Source: Affinibrenneria salicis (GTDB lineage: Bacteria > Pseudomonadota > Gammaproteobacteria > Enterobacterales > Enterobacteriaceae). Taken from it: a stretch of 64,000 nt of DNA. This document shows, piece by piece, positions 52,256-62,424 of the stretch; position 1 is the first letter of the stretch; the number at the start of each line of letters is the position of its first letter. Both the position numbers and the translations under genes were made by a program. The stretch is taken from the NCBI RefSeq assembly GCF_008710095.1, contig NZ_VYKJ01000013.1, positions 62,001 to 126,000 of the forward strand. Reading direction: 5' to 3'. The notes beneath the pieces were generated by a model. It was not told where the DNA came from. It saw nothing but the letters and a program-made list of their open reading frames with translations, and did no database searches.

Positions 52256-54064
52256 ATGTCTGAAAGAAGGCAACTGCGGGAAGAGGGCCGGCTCGCCGCT
52301 TCTTCCGTTATTCATGCCCGGCTGATGCGCCTGGCGCGCTACGCCTGGCTGGCCGGCGCGGCGTTGACCTGCTGCGGTCTGGCGTCCGTCGCCGTTCGCG
52401 CGGCGCAAACCGGCGCGTCATCGGCCGAGCCGTACGCCGCGCTGAGCGTGGTAGCGCCGACGCAACGCTGCGCGTCGCTGACCGCTGTCGATCTTAGCGC
52501 GATTGGCGGGGCCGGCAGTAAGATCAACGCCGCGCTGGAGAGCGCCGGCCGCGGCGGAACCGTATGCCGCGTCGAGGGCGTCCTTGCTCCGGCGATTCAT
52601 TTTCAGGTGCAGTTGCCCGTGCAGGGCTGGACTCAACGCTATCTGCAGATCGGCTGCGGCGGTCTGTGCGGCCGCATCAGCGACAGCGTCGGCGCCGCCG
52701 ACGGCTGCGCGCCGCTAAATGCCGGCGGTTTTGTTATCGCCGCCACCGATATGGGGCATCAGGATCAGGACGGGGCGTTCGGTGAGGATGCGCAAAAGCG
52801 CGCCGACTTCGCGCACCGCGCGCAGCATCTGACGGCGGTGGCCGCGAAGACGTTGATTCGCGCTTTTTACGGTCGGAAAGAGGCCTTCGCCTATTTTACC
52901 GGCTGCTCCGACGGCGGCCGTGAAGCGCTGATTGCGGCGCAGCGCTATCCCGACGATTTCGACGGCATTATCGCCGGCGCCGCCGCGCTTAATTTCCAGA
53001 CGCAGAATGCGATATTCCACGCCTGGCAGGCGCGCGCCAATAGCGGGGCCGACGGTCAGCCGATTCTGCTGGCCGCCCGGTTGCCGATCCTGCATCAGGC
53101 GGTGATCGAGGCCTGCGATAAACTTGACGGACAGGTCGACGGATTGATTGCCAATCCGCTCGCCTGTCGTTTCGATCCGGCTGTCGTGCAGTGCGCCGCC
53201 GATGCGTCGGATCGTTCTGGCTGTCTGACGGCGGCGGAAGTGGCGGTGGCGCGCAAATTTTATCAGGGGCCGAGCGATGCGGCGACCGGTATGCCGTTGA
53301 CCGTCGGCGGCCCGCAGTTCGGTTCCGAACTGTCATGGGCCGGCGTCTATGTGCCGAACGCCGCCGATCAGAAAATCTTCAGCGAGATGGTCGCGCTGCA
53401 GGTGCTGCGCCATATGGCGTTCGAAACCAATCCGCCGGCCGGTTTCGCTCTGGCGGATATGCGCTTTGATCTGGCGACTTTCGATAAACTGCGCGCCCGT
53501 CATGCGCTGTTCGACGCCACCAATCCCGACCTGTCCGCCTTTGAGAAAGCGGGCGGTAAGCTAATCCTGTGGCACGGCTGGGCCGACCCGCATATTTCGC
53601 CGCTTAACACTCTGGCGTATTACAACGCGGTACAGAACCAGATGGGCGCAACGGCGCAACGCTTTACTCGCCTGTATCTGTTTCCCGGCATGTACCACTG
53701 CAGCGGTGGAGAAGGACCGTATCAGGTGGATCTACTGACGCCGATGATGAGTTGGGTTGAGAAGGGGATTGCCCCGGATGCGGTTATCGCCAGCCAGCCC
53801 GAGCAGTCGGCCGCCAGCGATTTCGGCGCGCCGGTCGGCAAAGGCGACGGGGCGGCGGGGACAGCGCTGAATGCGGCCCCCGCCGCAACGCCGAAGATCG
53901 TGCGATCGCGCCCGGTCTGGCCGTGGCCGTATAGCGCCGTCTGGGACGGTAAAGGCGACGTCAATCAGGCGTCGGGCTATGTCCGCGGGGCGACGATGAG
54001 CTTCACGCCGCCGGCGTGGGCCGGCGCCGATTTGTTTACGCCGTATCGGCCGCTGGAGAAGTAA
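52256..54064 (+). CDS. Secreted tannase/feruloyl-esterase-family hydrolase
   Basis: A 602-residue esterase of the fungal tannase/feruloyl esterase family, which releases gallic or hydroxycinnamic acids from plant esters. The N-terminus has a basic stretch and a hydrophobic core (AWLAGAALTCCGLASVAVRAA), a signal peptide for export. The nucleophile elbow is GCSDGGREAL (residues about 218-227), with DFDGIIAGAAALN after it. The Asp/His part includes LILWHGWADPHISPLNTLAYY and PGMYHCSGG. I chose the ATG at 52256 (AAGGGG 8 nt upstream). The frame also has a TTG two codons earlier. The microsatellite at 52087-52134 lies in its leader or promoter. Together with the gallate-type decarboxylase relic, it suggests a history of tannin use. 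Confidence 0.85.
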   Translation: MSERRQLREEGRLAASSVIHARLMRLARYAWLAGAALTCCGLASVAVRAAQTGASSAEPYAALSVVAPTQRCASLTAVDLSAIGGAGSKINAALESAGRGGTVCRVEGVLAPAIHFQVQLPVQGWTQRYLQIGCGGLCGRISDSVGAADGCAPLNAGGFVIAATDMGHQDQDGAFGEDAQKRADFAHRAQHLTAVAAKTLIRAFYGRKEAFAYFTGCSDGGREALIAAQRYPDDFDGIIAGAAALNFQTQNAIFHAWQARANSGADGQPILLAARLPILHQAVIEACDKLDGQVDGLIANPLACRFDPAVVQCAADASDRSGCLTAAEVAVARKFYQGPSDAATGMPLTVGGPQFGSELSWAGVYVPNAADQKIFSEMVALQVLRHMAFETNPPAGFALADMRFDLATFDKLRARHALFDATNPDLSAFEKAGGKLILWHGWADPHISPLNTLAYYNAVQNQMGATAQRFTRLYLFPGMYHCSGGEGPYQVDLLTPMMSWVEKGIAPDAVIASQPEQSAASDFGAPVGKGDGAAGTALNAAPAATPKIVRSRPVWPWPYSAVWDGKGDVNQASGYVRGATMSFTPPAWAGADLFTPYRPLEK

Positions 54065-54430
54065 TCTCCGCGTGCGCTGCAGGCGGTGGTTTCGCCCGAC
54101 TGAAGCAGACAGACTCGGGGGATCATCTCCTCCTGGCTGTTCCTGACGAGGCGGGAACCTATTGTAACCAGCGGAGTCGCGCGGGCGCCGGCCGCGACGG
54201 CGGTCGGCGTGGGTTGTCAGCGGTATGAAACGGTCGGCTTCGTCCACGCTCCTTTTCCTGTCGCCGCCGCCGGTGCGCGGCCATCTGCGGCGAATCAGAC
54301 TATGCGCATTGCATTCGGCTGATTCGTCAGGCGATAATCCCCCGATTCTTCGGGCGGCGCGGCGCCGACATCGTCTTGCGCGCATTGTCCGTCGCGCCGT
54401 CGCTCCGCTAAATGAAAAGGAATTTAACAG
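54065..54430. other. Gene-free spacer
   Basis: 366 nt between the tannase-family gene and the DUF2207-like gene. High GC, with no RBS-led frame. It should contain the promoter of the downstream gene. Confidence 0.5.
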
Positions 54431-56437
54431 GTGTTACCCCCTCTTCCCGCCGTTTGTGCATCGCGCCGTTTCTTCCGTCGCTATCGCCTCTGCCTGACGC
54501 TGCTGCTCGGTCTGCTGGCGCCCGGCATTGGCCATGCGAATATTCAATTTATCTATAACTATGCCGTCCGCATCGATATCCAGGACGATGGCCGTGTGCT
54601 GGTCACGGAATCGCTGCTTATCGACAATCAGGGATACGGCCACGGCCTTACCCGTACGCTGCCGCGTGACTGGCTGGATGCGGACGGCTCATTGCGCCAG
54701 ATTGATTATCATCTGCTTGATATTACGCGCGACGGCCAGCCAGAGAAGTATTTCGAAATATCGTACGGGCATAGTCTGACGTGGAATATCGGCAATGCGG
54801 ACCGTCTGTTGAGCGACGGCCCGCATCAGTATGTGATTCGCTATGAGGCGATCGGCGCCAGGCTGCGGCTCGCGAGGCGGGACGAACTGTTGTGGAATGT
54901 GGTCGGCAACGGCTGGCCTTTTGTCATCAGGCAGGCGAGCTTCCAGCTCCATTTGCCGCAGGAAAAGGAACATCGCGGCGCGAACGGCTGGGACAACCGC
55001 GTTACGTTGATTAGCGCCACCGTCGGGCCGACGCAGCAGCCCGCGCTGCTGGGGGCGGAGGGCGTTATCTCCGCGCCTGGACCGCTGGCGCCGCATCAAG
55101 GGTTTCGCGTACATCTGGCCTGGCCCGATAGCGCACTGGCGCCGTTGTCGATGCGGAATATAAAGGCGTGGCTGTTCGCCAGAATGCCGATGATTCAAGT
55201 AGCCTGGCATGGCCTGTGGCCGGAGCGGGATACGCTGTATCTGTGGCTGCCGTTCGGCCTGCTGCTGATTTACGCGCTGATCTATCTGCCGCGGCGTAAT
55301 CCGACGCCCAGGGTGTTCCGGCCGCCGCTCAACAGAAATCCGCTGCCGCCGGAGGTGACGCCCGGTCTGGTCAGCTTAGTGACGAATCGTCACATTGAAT
55401 ATCGGGGCTTTGCCGGCGATTTGCTCTACCTGGTCGATCGTGGACTGTTGCGTTGGGAGCAGGGCAGCAATCCGTTTGATAAACAAAAATTAGTGCTGCT
55501 GCCGGCCGACGACGCCAGCATTGAGCGCCTGCCTCCCGCCGCCCGGTTGCTGTGGCAATCGCTGCAGCAGCAAACCGATGGCCAGATTGTACTGGGCTAT
55601 CGCTATCAGCCGGTGCTGGTGGCCGCCCGCAAGACGCTGGAGGAATACTACTGGCGATTCTGCTGCGAGCGGCTGTTCTACAACAAGAAAAAAATCGGCC
55701 TGTGGGCGATGCTGGCGGCCGTCATCCCGCTGTTGTGCAACTTCTTTTACCTCAGCGTCGGCGACACGCTGGCGACCCTGGCGCAGTATGCTTTCGGCAC
55801 GACGCTGCTGTCTCTGCTCTTCGGCCGACTGTTGAACCGGTGGAGGGCGCGGGCGCAGGAAGCCGGTCGTCGGCGTCCGCTGCGTGCCGCCTGCTGCCGC
55901 TTTTTGCCGCTTCACGGCGCGGTGGCGCTGCTGCTGGCGCTTGCCGTCAGCGGCAGCCTGATTAGCGAGATGCCGGCCGGCATACTGAGCGCTTTTCTGG
56001 CGCCGCTCTATTTGTTCGCTTATTATCACCGCGCTCAGCCTTTTTACACTCAGCAGGGAGAAAACCTGCTGGCGCAAATTCGCGGGCTGAGCGAGCAGAT
56101 AGCGGACCGCCGCGCGGCGCAGCGTTTAGACCGCGCGGGCGCGCACTGGCCGCAAATGGTCGAGAGTGAGACGCCGCTGCCTTATATGCTGGCGCTGGAT
56201 ATGCAGCATCTGGCGACGGATGAACAGCTGCATCAGCTGAGCGGCGTCTGCCGGGCGGATCATGATTCGGCGGACTATGGCTGGCAGCACCTCACCGGGC
56301 TGAACTCGTTGGTGGCCCACGCATCCTCGACGACCAGCGACCGCGACTACGGTTCGTCCGATAGCGGCTCGTCAGACTGTGGGGGATCGTCGGACAGCGG
56401 CGGCGGCGGAGGCGGCGGAGGCGGCGATAGCTGGTGA
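54431..56437 (+). CDS. DUF2207-type membrane protein with Gly/Ser-rich tail
   Basis: A 668-residue predicted membrane protein with a GTG start (AAGGA 9 nt upstream). A signal peptide (LCLTLLLGLLAPGIGHA, to about residue 36) is followed by an exported beta-rich domain to about 265. A transmembrane helix (YLWLPFGLLLIYALIYL) leads to a cytoplasmic part, and then come two helix pairs (about 420-475 and 495-540). The end is a low-complexity tail rich in Ser, Asp and a run of nine Gly. This is the typical plan of the DUF2207 family, whose function is not established. No neighbour points to a role. Confidence 0.75.
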   Translation: MLPPLPAVCASRRFFRRYRLCLTLLLGLLAPGIGHANIQFIYNYAVRIDIQDDGRVLVTESLLIDNQGYGHGLTRTLPRDWLDADGSLRQIDYHLLDITRDGQPEKYFEISYGHSLTWNIGNADRLLSDGPHQYVIRYEAIGARLRLARRDELLWNVVGNGWPFVIRQASFQLHLPQEKEHRGANGWDNRVTLISATVGPTQQPALLGAEGVISAPGPLAPHQGFRVHLAWPDSALAPLSMRNIKAWLFARMPMIQVAWHGLWPERDTLYLWLPFGLLLIYALIYLPRRNPTPRVFRPPLNRNPLPPEVTPGLVSLVTNRHIEYRGFAGDLLYLVDRGLLRWEQGSNPFDKQKLVLLPADDASIERLPPAARLLWQSLQQQTDGQIVLGYRYQPVLVAARKTLEEYYWRFCCERLFYNKKKIGLWAMLAAVIPLLCNFFYLSVGDTLATLAQYAFGTTLLSLLFGRLLNRWRARAQEAGRRRPLRAACCRFLPLHGAVALLLALAVSGSLISEMPAGILSAFLAPLYLFAYYHRAQPFYTQQGENLLAQIRGLSEQIADRRAAQRLDRAGAHWPQMVESETPLPYMLALDMQHLATDEQLHQLSGVCRADHDSADYGWQHLTGLNSLVAHASSTTSDRDYGSSDSGSSDCGGSSDSGGGGGGGGGDSW

Positions 56438-56497
56438 TCATACCGCCCTGAATTCCGCCATCGGGAAAACGCGCCGTCGGGAAAACGCGGCGGCGGG

Positions 56498-57025
56498 TCA
56501 GCGCGGCAGGGCGCTCGCGGATGACCACGGCAGCGAGCAGCCGACTTTGACCGCATCCATCACGACCCAGGTGGTAAAACGGGCGACGTTCTCGTTGCTC
56601 ATGATAGCGTCCTGGGTGAATGTCTCGTAATCCGCCAGGCTGGGCGCGACCACGGTTAAAATAAAATCGTATTCGCCGGTGACGTAGTAACACTGCTGTA
56701 CGCAAGGGTGGTTTCGCATGGCGCGTTTAAAATCCCGGATGTATTGATTGCCTTCCTTTTCCAGGTCGACGCCGACCACGCAGGTGACGGGGAAACCGGC
56801 CGCGCCGGTATCGACAATCGCGGTTTCCCGCACGATGATTTTTTGTTCCCGCATCGCCTTCAGGCGCCGCTGCACCGCCGCGGCGGACAGGCCAACCTCC
56901 GCGCCGATCTGCGCGGCGCTCTGCCGGGTATCCTGCTGATAGCAGGCCAGAATCCGGCGGTCCAACATATCCATCGCCGGTGAGCCCGGCGTCCGGCCAG
57001 GTTTGGCCGCATTTTGCCCGTTCAT
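56498..57025 (-). CDS. Lrp/AsnC-family regulator
   Basis: A 175-residue Lrp-type regulator: N-terminal helix-turn-helix (MLDRRILACYQQDTRQSAAQIGAEVGLSAAAVQRRLKAM) and a C-terminal RAM ligand-binding domain (VVGVDLEK, YVTGEYDFILTVVAPSLADYETF). The start is uncertain; I use the ATG at 57025 (GGGA about 10 nt upstream), with an alternative 6 codons earlier. It is divergent from the deformylase/dehydratase fusion, 91 nt away, and is its probable regulator, responding to an amino acid. Confidence 0.85.
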   Translation of the reverse strand: MNGQNAAKPGRTPGSPAMDMLDRRILACYQQDTRQSAAQIGAEVGLSAAAVQRRLKAMREQKIIVRETAIVDTGAAGFPVTCVVGVDLEKEGNQYIRDFKRAMRNHPCVQQCYYVTGEYDFILTVVAPSLADYETFTQDAIMSNENVARFTTWVVMDAVKVGCSLPWSSASALPR

Positions 57026-57116
57026 TTTGTCGTTTTCCCGCATGATGAGCGTGATTACGCGGTGGTAAACCAGCGTTTCCAGGTAAGCTAGTATAACTTT
57101 TACCGGGAGACCAAAC

Positions 57117-58568
57117 ATGGCAAAAATCCTCACCATTCTGACCGATCCGGCGCCGGCATTATTATCGACGGCGCTGCCCGTGGTGGAATTCGACGACGCG
57201 CTGCGCCAACTGCTGGACAATATGCACCTGACGCTGCAGGATTTTCGCCTCCGTCAGCAATTTGGACGCGCGATGGCGGCGCCGCAGGTCGGGATTGGGC
57301 TGCGCATTATTGTGCTGCAACTGGGCGGCCAGCCGTTTTCCATGATTAACCCGTCCATCGTCTGGCGCAGCGACGAACGGCAGACGGTGTGGGACGACTG
57401 CCTCAGCGTGCCTGATCTTGTGGTGCAGGTCGAACGTCATGCCAGTATCAGCGTGGCGTGGCAGGATGAGAATGGCCGGCCCCGGCGCTGGGAGAAGCTG
57501 CCGCCGGAGATGGCCGAACTGATTCAGCATGAGTATGATCATCTCGACGGTATTCTGATGACGGCGCGCGCGCTGGGCGACGACGCCATCAGACCGATCC
57601 GCGAGCGGGCGCAGCTCATCGGCGCGCAGCGCCGGCCGCAGCGTCTGAGTCTGGACAATATCTTACTGGCCGCGCAGACGATCGATCCGCTTTTTCTGCA
57701 CAGTCCGCAATACGTTTGCCCGGCGCTGTCGGAGGAACTGGGCTGCCGTTTGATGCTGAAGCTGGAGACCGCCAATCCGCTGCGCTGCTTTAAAGGGCGC
57801 GGGGCGGATTTCGTGCTGGCTCGCGCCGCGCAGCGCGGCGAAACGCGTCCGATCGTCTGCGCCAGCGCCGGAAACTGGGGGCTGGCGCTGGCATGGGGCG
57901 GGGCGAAATATCAACGCCCGGTCACCGTTTTCGCACCGCGCAATGCCAGCCGCGTCAAGCTGACCGCCATTGAACGCTACGGCGCCGACATCCGGCTGGC
58001 GGGGCAGGATTTCGACAGCGCTAAACGGGAAGCCAAAAATTTCGCCGCGCGCACCGACAGCTGGTTTATTGAGGACGGCCGGCAGACGGAAGTCAGCGAA
58101 GGCGCGGGCAGTATCGCCGTCGAGTTGCTGCGCGCGGCGCACTACGATGCGATTTTTGTTCCGTTGGGCAATGGCGCGCTAATCAGCGGCATCGCGCGCT
58201 GGGTGAAAGCCTCGTCGCCGGATACCCGTCTTATCGGCGTTTGTCCGCGCGGGGCCGACGCGATGGAAAAGAGCTGGCGCATGGGGCGGGTCGTGATCAA
58301 CGATAGCGTGCGGACCTGCGCCGATGGGCTGGCCGTACGCGTGCCGGTGCCGGAAGCGCTGAGCGATATGCGGGACGGCGTGGATGAGATAGTGCTGGTG
58401 GAGGACGAGGATATCCGCCGGGCGATGGACGACGCGGCCCGCTGCGCCGGCGTATTGCTGGAGCCGGCGGGCGCCGCCGCGCTGGCGGGTATCCGCGCGG
58501 GCGGGTACCTCATCGACGCGCGGATGTCCGTCGCCTGTATTTTGACCGGCGCGAATCTGTCGCGGTAG
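57117..58568 (+). CDS. Peptide-deformylase-like / threonine-dehydratase-like fusion protein
   Basis: A 483-residue fusion. Residues 1 to about 165 are a peptide deformylase fold with all three motifs: AMAAPQVGIG, the metal Cys95 in DDCLS (EGCLS in standard enzymes), and QHEYDH with His138, Glu139 and His142. Residues about 170-483 are a fold-type II PLP enzyme like serine/threonine dehydratases. It carries the Schiff-base Lys226 in CFKGRGA, the phosphate-side SAGNWGLALA, and GNGALISG near residue 350. Both active sites look intact. GGGAG precedes the ATG. With a divergent Lrp regulator, a role in breaking down an N-formylated or related amino acid (deformylation, then deamination) is conceivable but unproven. 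Confidence 0.85.
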   Translation: MAKILTILTDPAPALLSTALPVVEFDDALRQLLDNMHLTLQDFRLRQQFGRAMAAPQVGIGLRIIVLQLGGQPFSMINPSIVWRSDERQTVWDDCLSVPDLVVQVERHASISVAWQDENGRPRRWEKLPPEMAELIQHEYDHLDGILMTARALGDDAIRPIRERAQLIGAQRRPQRLSLDNILLAAQTIDPLFLHSPQYVCPALSEELGCRLMLKLETANPLRCFKGRGADFVLARAAQRGETRPIVCASAGNWGLALAWGGAKYQRPVTVFAPRNASRVKLTAIERYGADIRLAGQDFDSAKREAKNFAARTDSWFIEDGRQTEVSEGAGSIAVELLRAAHYDAIFVPLGNGALISGIARWVKASSPDTRLIGVCPRGADAMEKSWRMGRVVINDSVRTCADGLAVRVPVPEALSDMRDGVDEIVLVEDEDIRRAMDDAARCAGVLLEPAGAAALAGIRAGGYLIDARMSVACILTGANLSR

Positions 58569-58682
58569 CACTGAGCGCGCAGCGCCGGCGGTTACTGTTC
58601 CGGCTCCGTCGCCCGCGGCGCGCCGACTGACGGGAAGCGCGCGCTGCGCGTCGGGCGGAAACGGGACCGGGCGTTCGTCTGC

Positions 58683-58704
58683 CCGGTCATATCGATATGA
58701 CCGG
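58683..58704 (-). terminator. Perfect 22-nt palindrome after the chemoreceptor stop
   Basis: The sequence from CCGGTCATATC (58683-58693) reads on as its exact reverse complement to 58704, abutting the stop codon of the chemoreceptor gene at 58705. No U tract follows. It may act as the 3' end hairpin. Confidence 0.45.
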
Positions 58705-60297
58705 TTACGCCTGACTAATGCCCAGCGGCACCAGCGATGAATCGTCGACCTTAAACGACGACATCGCCATGATCAACTGCCGGGTCTGTTCTTCCAGCGA
58801 GCGAGTCGCCGTGGCGGACTCTTCCACCAGCGCGGCATTCTGCTGCGCCACCTCTTCCATCTGATTTACCGCGACGTTGATCTGATCGATACCGTGGCTC
58901 TGCTCTTTGGAGGCGTGCGAAATTTCTTTAATCAATACGTTGACGTTAACGATTTGCTCGGCGATGGTCGACATGGTTTCTCCCGCCTGCGTGGTCAATT
59001 GAGTCCCCTCATTGACGCGCTGGTTGGAGTCCGCAATCAGCGTATGAATTTCTTTGGAGGCCTGCGCGCTGCGCTGCGCCAGCGTTCTGACCTCGTTGGC
59101 CACCACGGCGAAACCGCGGCCCTGTTCGCCGGCGCGCGCCGCCTCCACCGCCGCGTTCAGCGCCAGAATGTTGGTCTGAAACGCGATGCCGTCAATGACG
59201 CTGAGGATACTGCCGATACTGTTGGCGCTCTGCGAAATCTCCTTCATTTTATTCATCACGTCCTGCACCACTTTATTGCCGTGGTTGGCGATATCGGCGA
59301 CGCCGGCCGCCAGTTGATGGCCCTGTTCGGCGTTGTCCGCGTTGTGTTTAACGGTAGCGGTCAGTTGCTCCATGCTGGCCGCGGTTTGCTCCAGCGAAGA
59401 GGCGGAGACTTCGGTTCGGCGCGACAGGTCGTCATTGCCGAGCGCCAGTTCGCGGCTGCCGACATCTATTTGCATACAGGCGTCGCGTACCCGGGTTACC
59501 GATGCGGCGAGCGACTGTTGCATACTTTGCAACGCGGCATTCAGGCGGCCCAGTTCGTTGTCGCCGGATTCAGGCAGCGTTTGGGTGAGATCGCCGCTGG
59601 AGACAAATTCCAGATGGCGGATCGCGGTATTGAGCGGCGTGAGCAACATTTTGCGCAGCACCACCCAGGCCAGCAATATCAGCACAATCGTCAGCAGACC
59701 GCAGACGCCGATGATCAACAGCATGCGCGTTCTGTCGCTGCTGGCTTTCTCCAACTGCTGCTGACCGGTTTGCTGGGCGTAGTCAAAAAAGGCCTTGTTG
59801 GCTTTATCGAAAGCGGTGCCCAGCGGACGCAGGCGGTTTTCCGTTAAATAATAGTATTCCGAAATATCCTGCTTGTTCAGGGCTTCCAGCATTGGTTGAA
59901 TGCCCTGCGAAAAATAGGCCTGCCAGGCCTGGTCGATGTCGTTGGCCAGCACTTCGCCCTGGCCCGTGCCTTTTGCCGCGGCGAGGAAGCGCTGTAGTTC
60001 CTCGCGCGCGGTATCGGCATATTGGGCGGCGCGCCCGGCTCCGGCGGCGGCCTCCTGCGGTTTATTCACTTCCATGTTGCGTACGGAAAGCGAGGCGACC
60101 ACGCGAATACGCTGCATATTGGTGTTGCTGCTGGCCAGATTGCCTAACTGAGTGCCCTGGGTCAGATTGACGGCGTTGAGTGCGCTATAGCTGTTATTAA
60201 TCGCCATAATACCCACTGTACTGACGCTTAGCAGCAATAGCGCCATTAATGTTAATAGAATCAATAAGCCAGTACGAATAGACAATGCGCGGAACAT
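58705..60297 (-). CDS. Methyl-accepting chemotaxis protein (Tar/Tsr type)
   Basis: A 530-residue chemoreceptor: first membrane helix at about 7-30, a periplasmic four-helix-bundle sensor (about 31-190), second helix ([21 protein letters not shown]), HAMP linker, and the signalling hairpin with [34 protein letters not shown]. The C-terminus ends [10 protein letters not shown], so the NWETF-type pentapeptide that tethers CheR/CheB in major receptors is absent. It would depend on other receptors for adaptation. The ligand is not predictable. No chemotaxis genes are near. Confidence 0.9.
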   Translation of the reverse strand: MFRALSIRTGLLILLTLMALLLLSVSTVGIMAINNSYSALNAVNLTQGTQLGNLASSNTNMQRIRVVASLSVRNMEVNKPQEAAAGAGRAAQYADTAREELQRFLAAAKGTGQGEVLANDIDQAWQAYFSQGIQPMLEALNKQDISEYYYLTENRLRPLGTAFDKANKAFFDYAQQTGQQQLEKASSDRTRMLLIIGVCGLLTIVLILLAWVVLRKMLLTPLNTAIRHLEFVSSGDLTQTLPESGDNELGRLNAALQSMQQSLAASVTRVRDACMQIDVGSRELALGNDDLSRRTEVSASSLEQTAASMEQLTATVKHNADNAEQGHQLAAGVADIANHGNKVVQDVMNKMKEISQSANSIGSILSVIDGIAFQTNILALNAAVEAARAGEQGRGFAVVANEVRTLAQRSAQASKEIHTLIADSNQRVNEGTQLTTQAGETMSTIAEQIVNVNVLIKEISHASKEQSHGIDQINVAVNQMEEVAQQNAALVEESATATRSLEEQTRQLIMAMSSFKVDDSSLVPLGISQA

Positions 60298-60314
60298 AGT
60301 TACACCTGCCTTGA

Positions 60315-60629
60315 TTAGGAAAGATGATAGGTTACGGTACGATCATCGACCTGACCGGTAAGAACTTTAGCGCCGGCGGTGTAAATGGTGAGCCGCGGCC
60401 GGTTTTCGCCATCCGTCCATTTAGGTTTTAAACAGAAAGCAATAACGGCCGCCAGTTGAGGGGCGCAGCGATAAAAACGCCGCTCTGAATAGCTGCGCCG
60501 CTGTATGGCGTTCGCGCCGATCAGCCGCGCGCAAAGCAAAATGGCCGCCGACCGGGCGAGGCGTCGCGGGTTACCATGCCAGTTGGCTGACCAGCGACCC
60601 GACGCTGGCTTCATCCTCGCCTGCCGCAT
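60315..60629 (-). CDS. Possible small secreted protein
   Basis: A 104-codon frame whose first 59 nt overlap the end of the preceding gene. The N-terminus has arginines followed by a hydrophobic run ([15 protein letters not shown]) that could be a signal peptide. The C-terminal half ([30 protein letters not shown]) reads like a folded beta-rich protein. There is no convincing RBS for the ATG. It may instead be a fragment or chance. Confidence 0.25.
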   Translation of the reverse strand: MRQARMKPASGRWSANWHGNPRRLARSAAILLCARLIGANAIQRRSYSERRFYRCAPQLAAVIAFCLKPKWTDGENRPRLTIYTAGAKVLTGQVDDRTVTYHLS

Positions 60630-62424
60630 TCATCAGGATACGGTTTGTCCCGCGATCGACGATCCAATAAACCAGCCGCAGGGTTTGTTGGCTCCCTTGT
60701 TCCTCGTGTTCGTCGGGAATGGCCCTGACCAGATCGTAGATCCATTTGCGGCCGCGCAGATCGCCGCTCTCGCCGCCGGCGTTAGCCGGTTGAAACGTTT
60801 CTTTGCGCATGTTCAGTACCCGGAATCCCTGGTCCTGTTCCAGCGGATTTCTGATTATCCGGTTCAATTTTTCATCGGACTGCCGTGTATTTTGCATAAT
60901 ACGTAGCTTTAAATGTGCGCCGGTTCGCAGATCTTCATAGCGAAAGGACTCATTAGCCACGGGCACCAGATGGAAATCGCCCTGCCGCAGCGGCAGCGAT
61001 AAGCCCAACCGGGCGTTGGTTAGCCGGTCGCTCCCTTGCGCCAGTTCCCATTCAGGCGGCATATTTTCTGAACGCTGTATGAGCCTTTGACTCAGCGCCA
61101 GCGCTTCGCGCGTGCGCCCCAGTCGCCAGGCGACGTCCGCCGCGTGATCCAGCATTATCGGGTAGAGCGAGTCCTGCCGGTCGCTATATTCCGAGGCGTT
61201 AAACGCCGTTTCGAAATATCGCTGCGCGTCGGCCAGATCGTCGCGCTGATAGGCCTGCAGCGCGATGAGCGTATTGATGCGGACGATTTCGTCGGGAAAG
61301 ACGGCGTCGGGCAGCGCCTGTTGCGCCAGACTGGCCGCCGCTGACCAGTTCGGCCCCTGCAGTCCGGTCGATTCGATTTCACGGTTGCGCTGCTCCATGC
61401 TGGTCTGCCGGTACAGCCGCGGCGCGTCCGGCCACTGCAGCGCGGCAAACAGCGTGTTTAACTGCGGCAATACGCGCTGCTCATCTTTGGCTTCGTAGTC
61501 TGAATGGATGTTCACATACCAGTCGTCGCGCATGGCTAGCCATTGGGCCCTGCGATAGCCCTGCGGGTCTTCAGGCTGTTTCACGCGGCTTACGGCGATC
61601 AGTCCGTCGAACGGCAGGGCAGAAAGCGGACTGGCAGTGTGCGGCGCTTTGGCGTCGTCGAAAGCCATGATGCGTTTTTCAAGCTGAGCGCGGCGGCTGG
61701 CATCATCCTGTTCGCGCTGACTTTCACTGTACGACAGCATGATGCTGGCGTTGGCCAGAATGACGCCGTGTTCCCCCATGGTATATTCCAGCCGGGTCAT
61801 GCCATGGCGCTCCATCGCCGGTTCGAACTGGACCAGTTTCCATGCGCCGACCCGCAGCGGTAGCGAGAGATGTGCCGTATGGTAGTGCAGTACCTGGCGC
61901 TCTTCGTCCAGCGACCACATTGGCGGCCAGGCATGACCGTCTTCAACGATTTGTTTTTGCAGGCGAGCGAGTGCCGCCATATCGTTGCCGGCCATCGCTT
62001 CATCGGTGGCGCGTCTGAGCAGCATGGCAATCTGGTCCCGGTAGCCGGGCGTTTGCCGGATGCGCGCCGCCTGTTCCTCAAGCACCTGACGGGCTTCGCT
62101 ATAGCGCTGTCGGCCATGAAGCTCAACCGTCAATAGTATCGTTGCGTCGGACTCTTCAAAGGTATTCCCGCCGAGGCGGGCGGCGTCCAGCGCGGCGCGC
62201 GCCTGTTGCGTGGCGGAGACCAGATCATTTTGCTTAATAAAACGGCGGGCCTCCATCCGGTGGTTGACGTAATCGCGGTGTGGATTGGACGCGGCGGCGG
62301 GCGACGACAAGGGGGCCGCGCCGTCCTGCCCGGCGGACTGGGGTGACGTCTGTCCATGGGTAATCAGCGGGAACGATAGTACTGGCAGCAGCGTGGCCAA
62401 CAGACGGTAATGCGGGCGTTTCAT
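60571..62424 (-). CDS. Exported protein of unknown function with an internal repeat
   Basis: A 617-residue protein with a signal peptide (LLATLLPVLSFPLITHG, cleavage near 24), so probably periplasmic. Alpha-helical, TPR-like stretches occupy about 50-160 and 370-450. A segment at about 167-200 (PPMW, then LSLPLRVGAWKLV) recurs at about 456-492 (PPEW, then LSLPLRQGDFHLV), suggesting a duplicated beta module. GAGG lies 7 nt before the ATG. I do not recognise the family. It is followed on the same strand by the possible small protein and the chemoreceptor. Confidence 0.7.
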   Translation of the reverse strand: MKRPHYRLLATLLPVLSFPLITHGQTSPQSAGQDGAAPLSSPAAASNPHRDYVNHRMEARRFIKQNDLVSATQQARAALDAARLGGNTFEESDATILLTVELHGRQRYSEARQVLEEQAARIRQTPGYRDQIAMLLRRATDEAMAGNDMAALARLQKQIVEDGHAWPPMWSLDEERQVLHYHTAHLSLPLRVGAWKLVQFEPAMERHGMTRLEYTMGEHGVILANASIMLSYSESQREQDDASRRAQLEKRIMAFDDAKAPHTASPLSALPFDGLIAVSRVKQPEDPQGYRRAQWLAMRDDWYVNIHSDYEAKDEQRVLPQLNTLFAALQWPDAPRLYRQTSMEQRNREIESTGLQGPNWSAAASLAQQALPDAVFPDEIVRINTLIALQAYQRDDLADAQRYFETAFNASEYSDRQDSLYPIMLDHAADVAWRLGRTREALALSQRLIQRSENMPPEWELAQGSDRLTNARLGLSLPLRQGDFHLVPVANESFRYEDLRTGAHLKLRIMQNTRQSDEKLNRIIRNPLEQDQGFRVLNMRKETFQPANAGGESGDLRGRKWIYDLVRAIPDEHEEQGSQQTLRLVYWIVDRGTNRILMNAAGEDEASVGSLVSQLAW

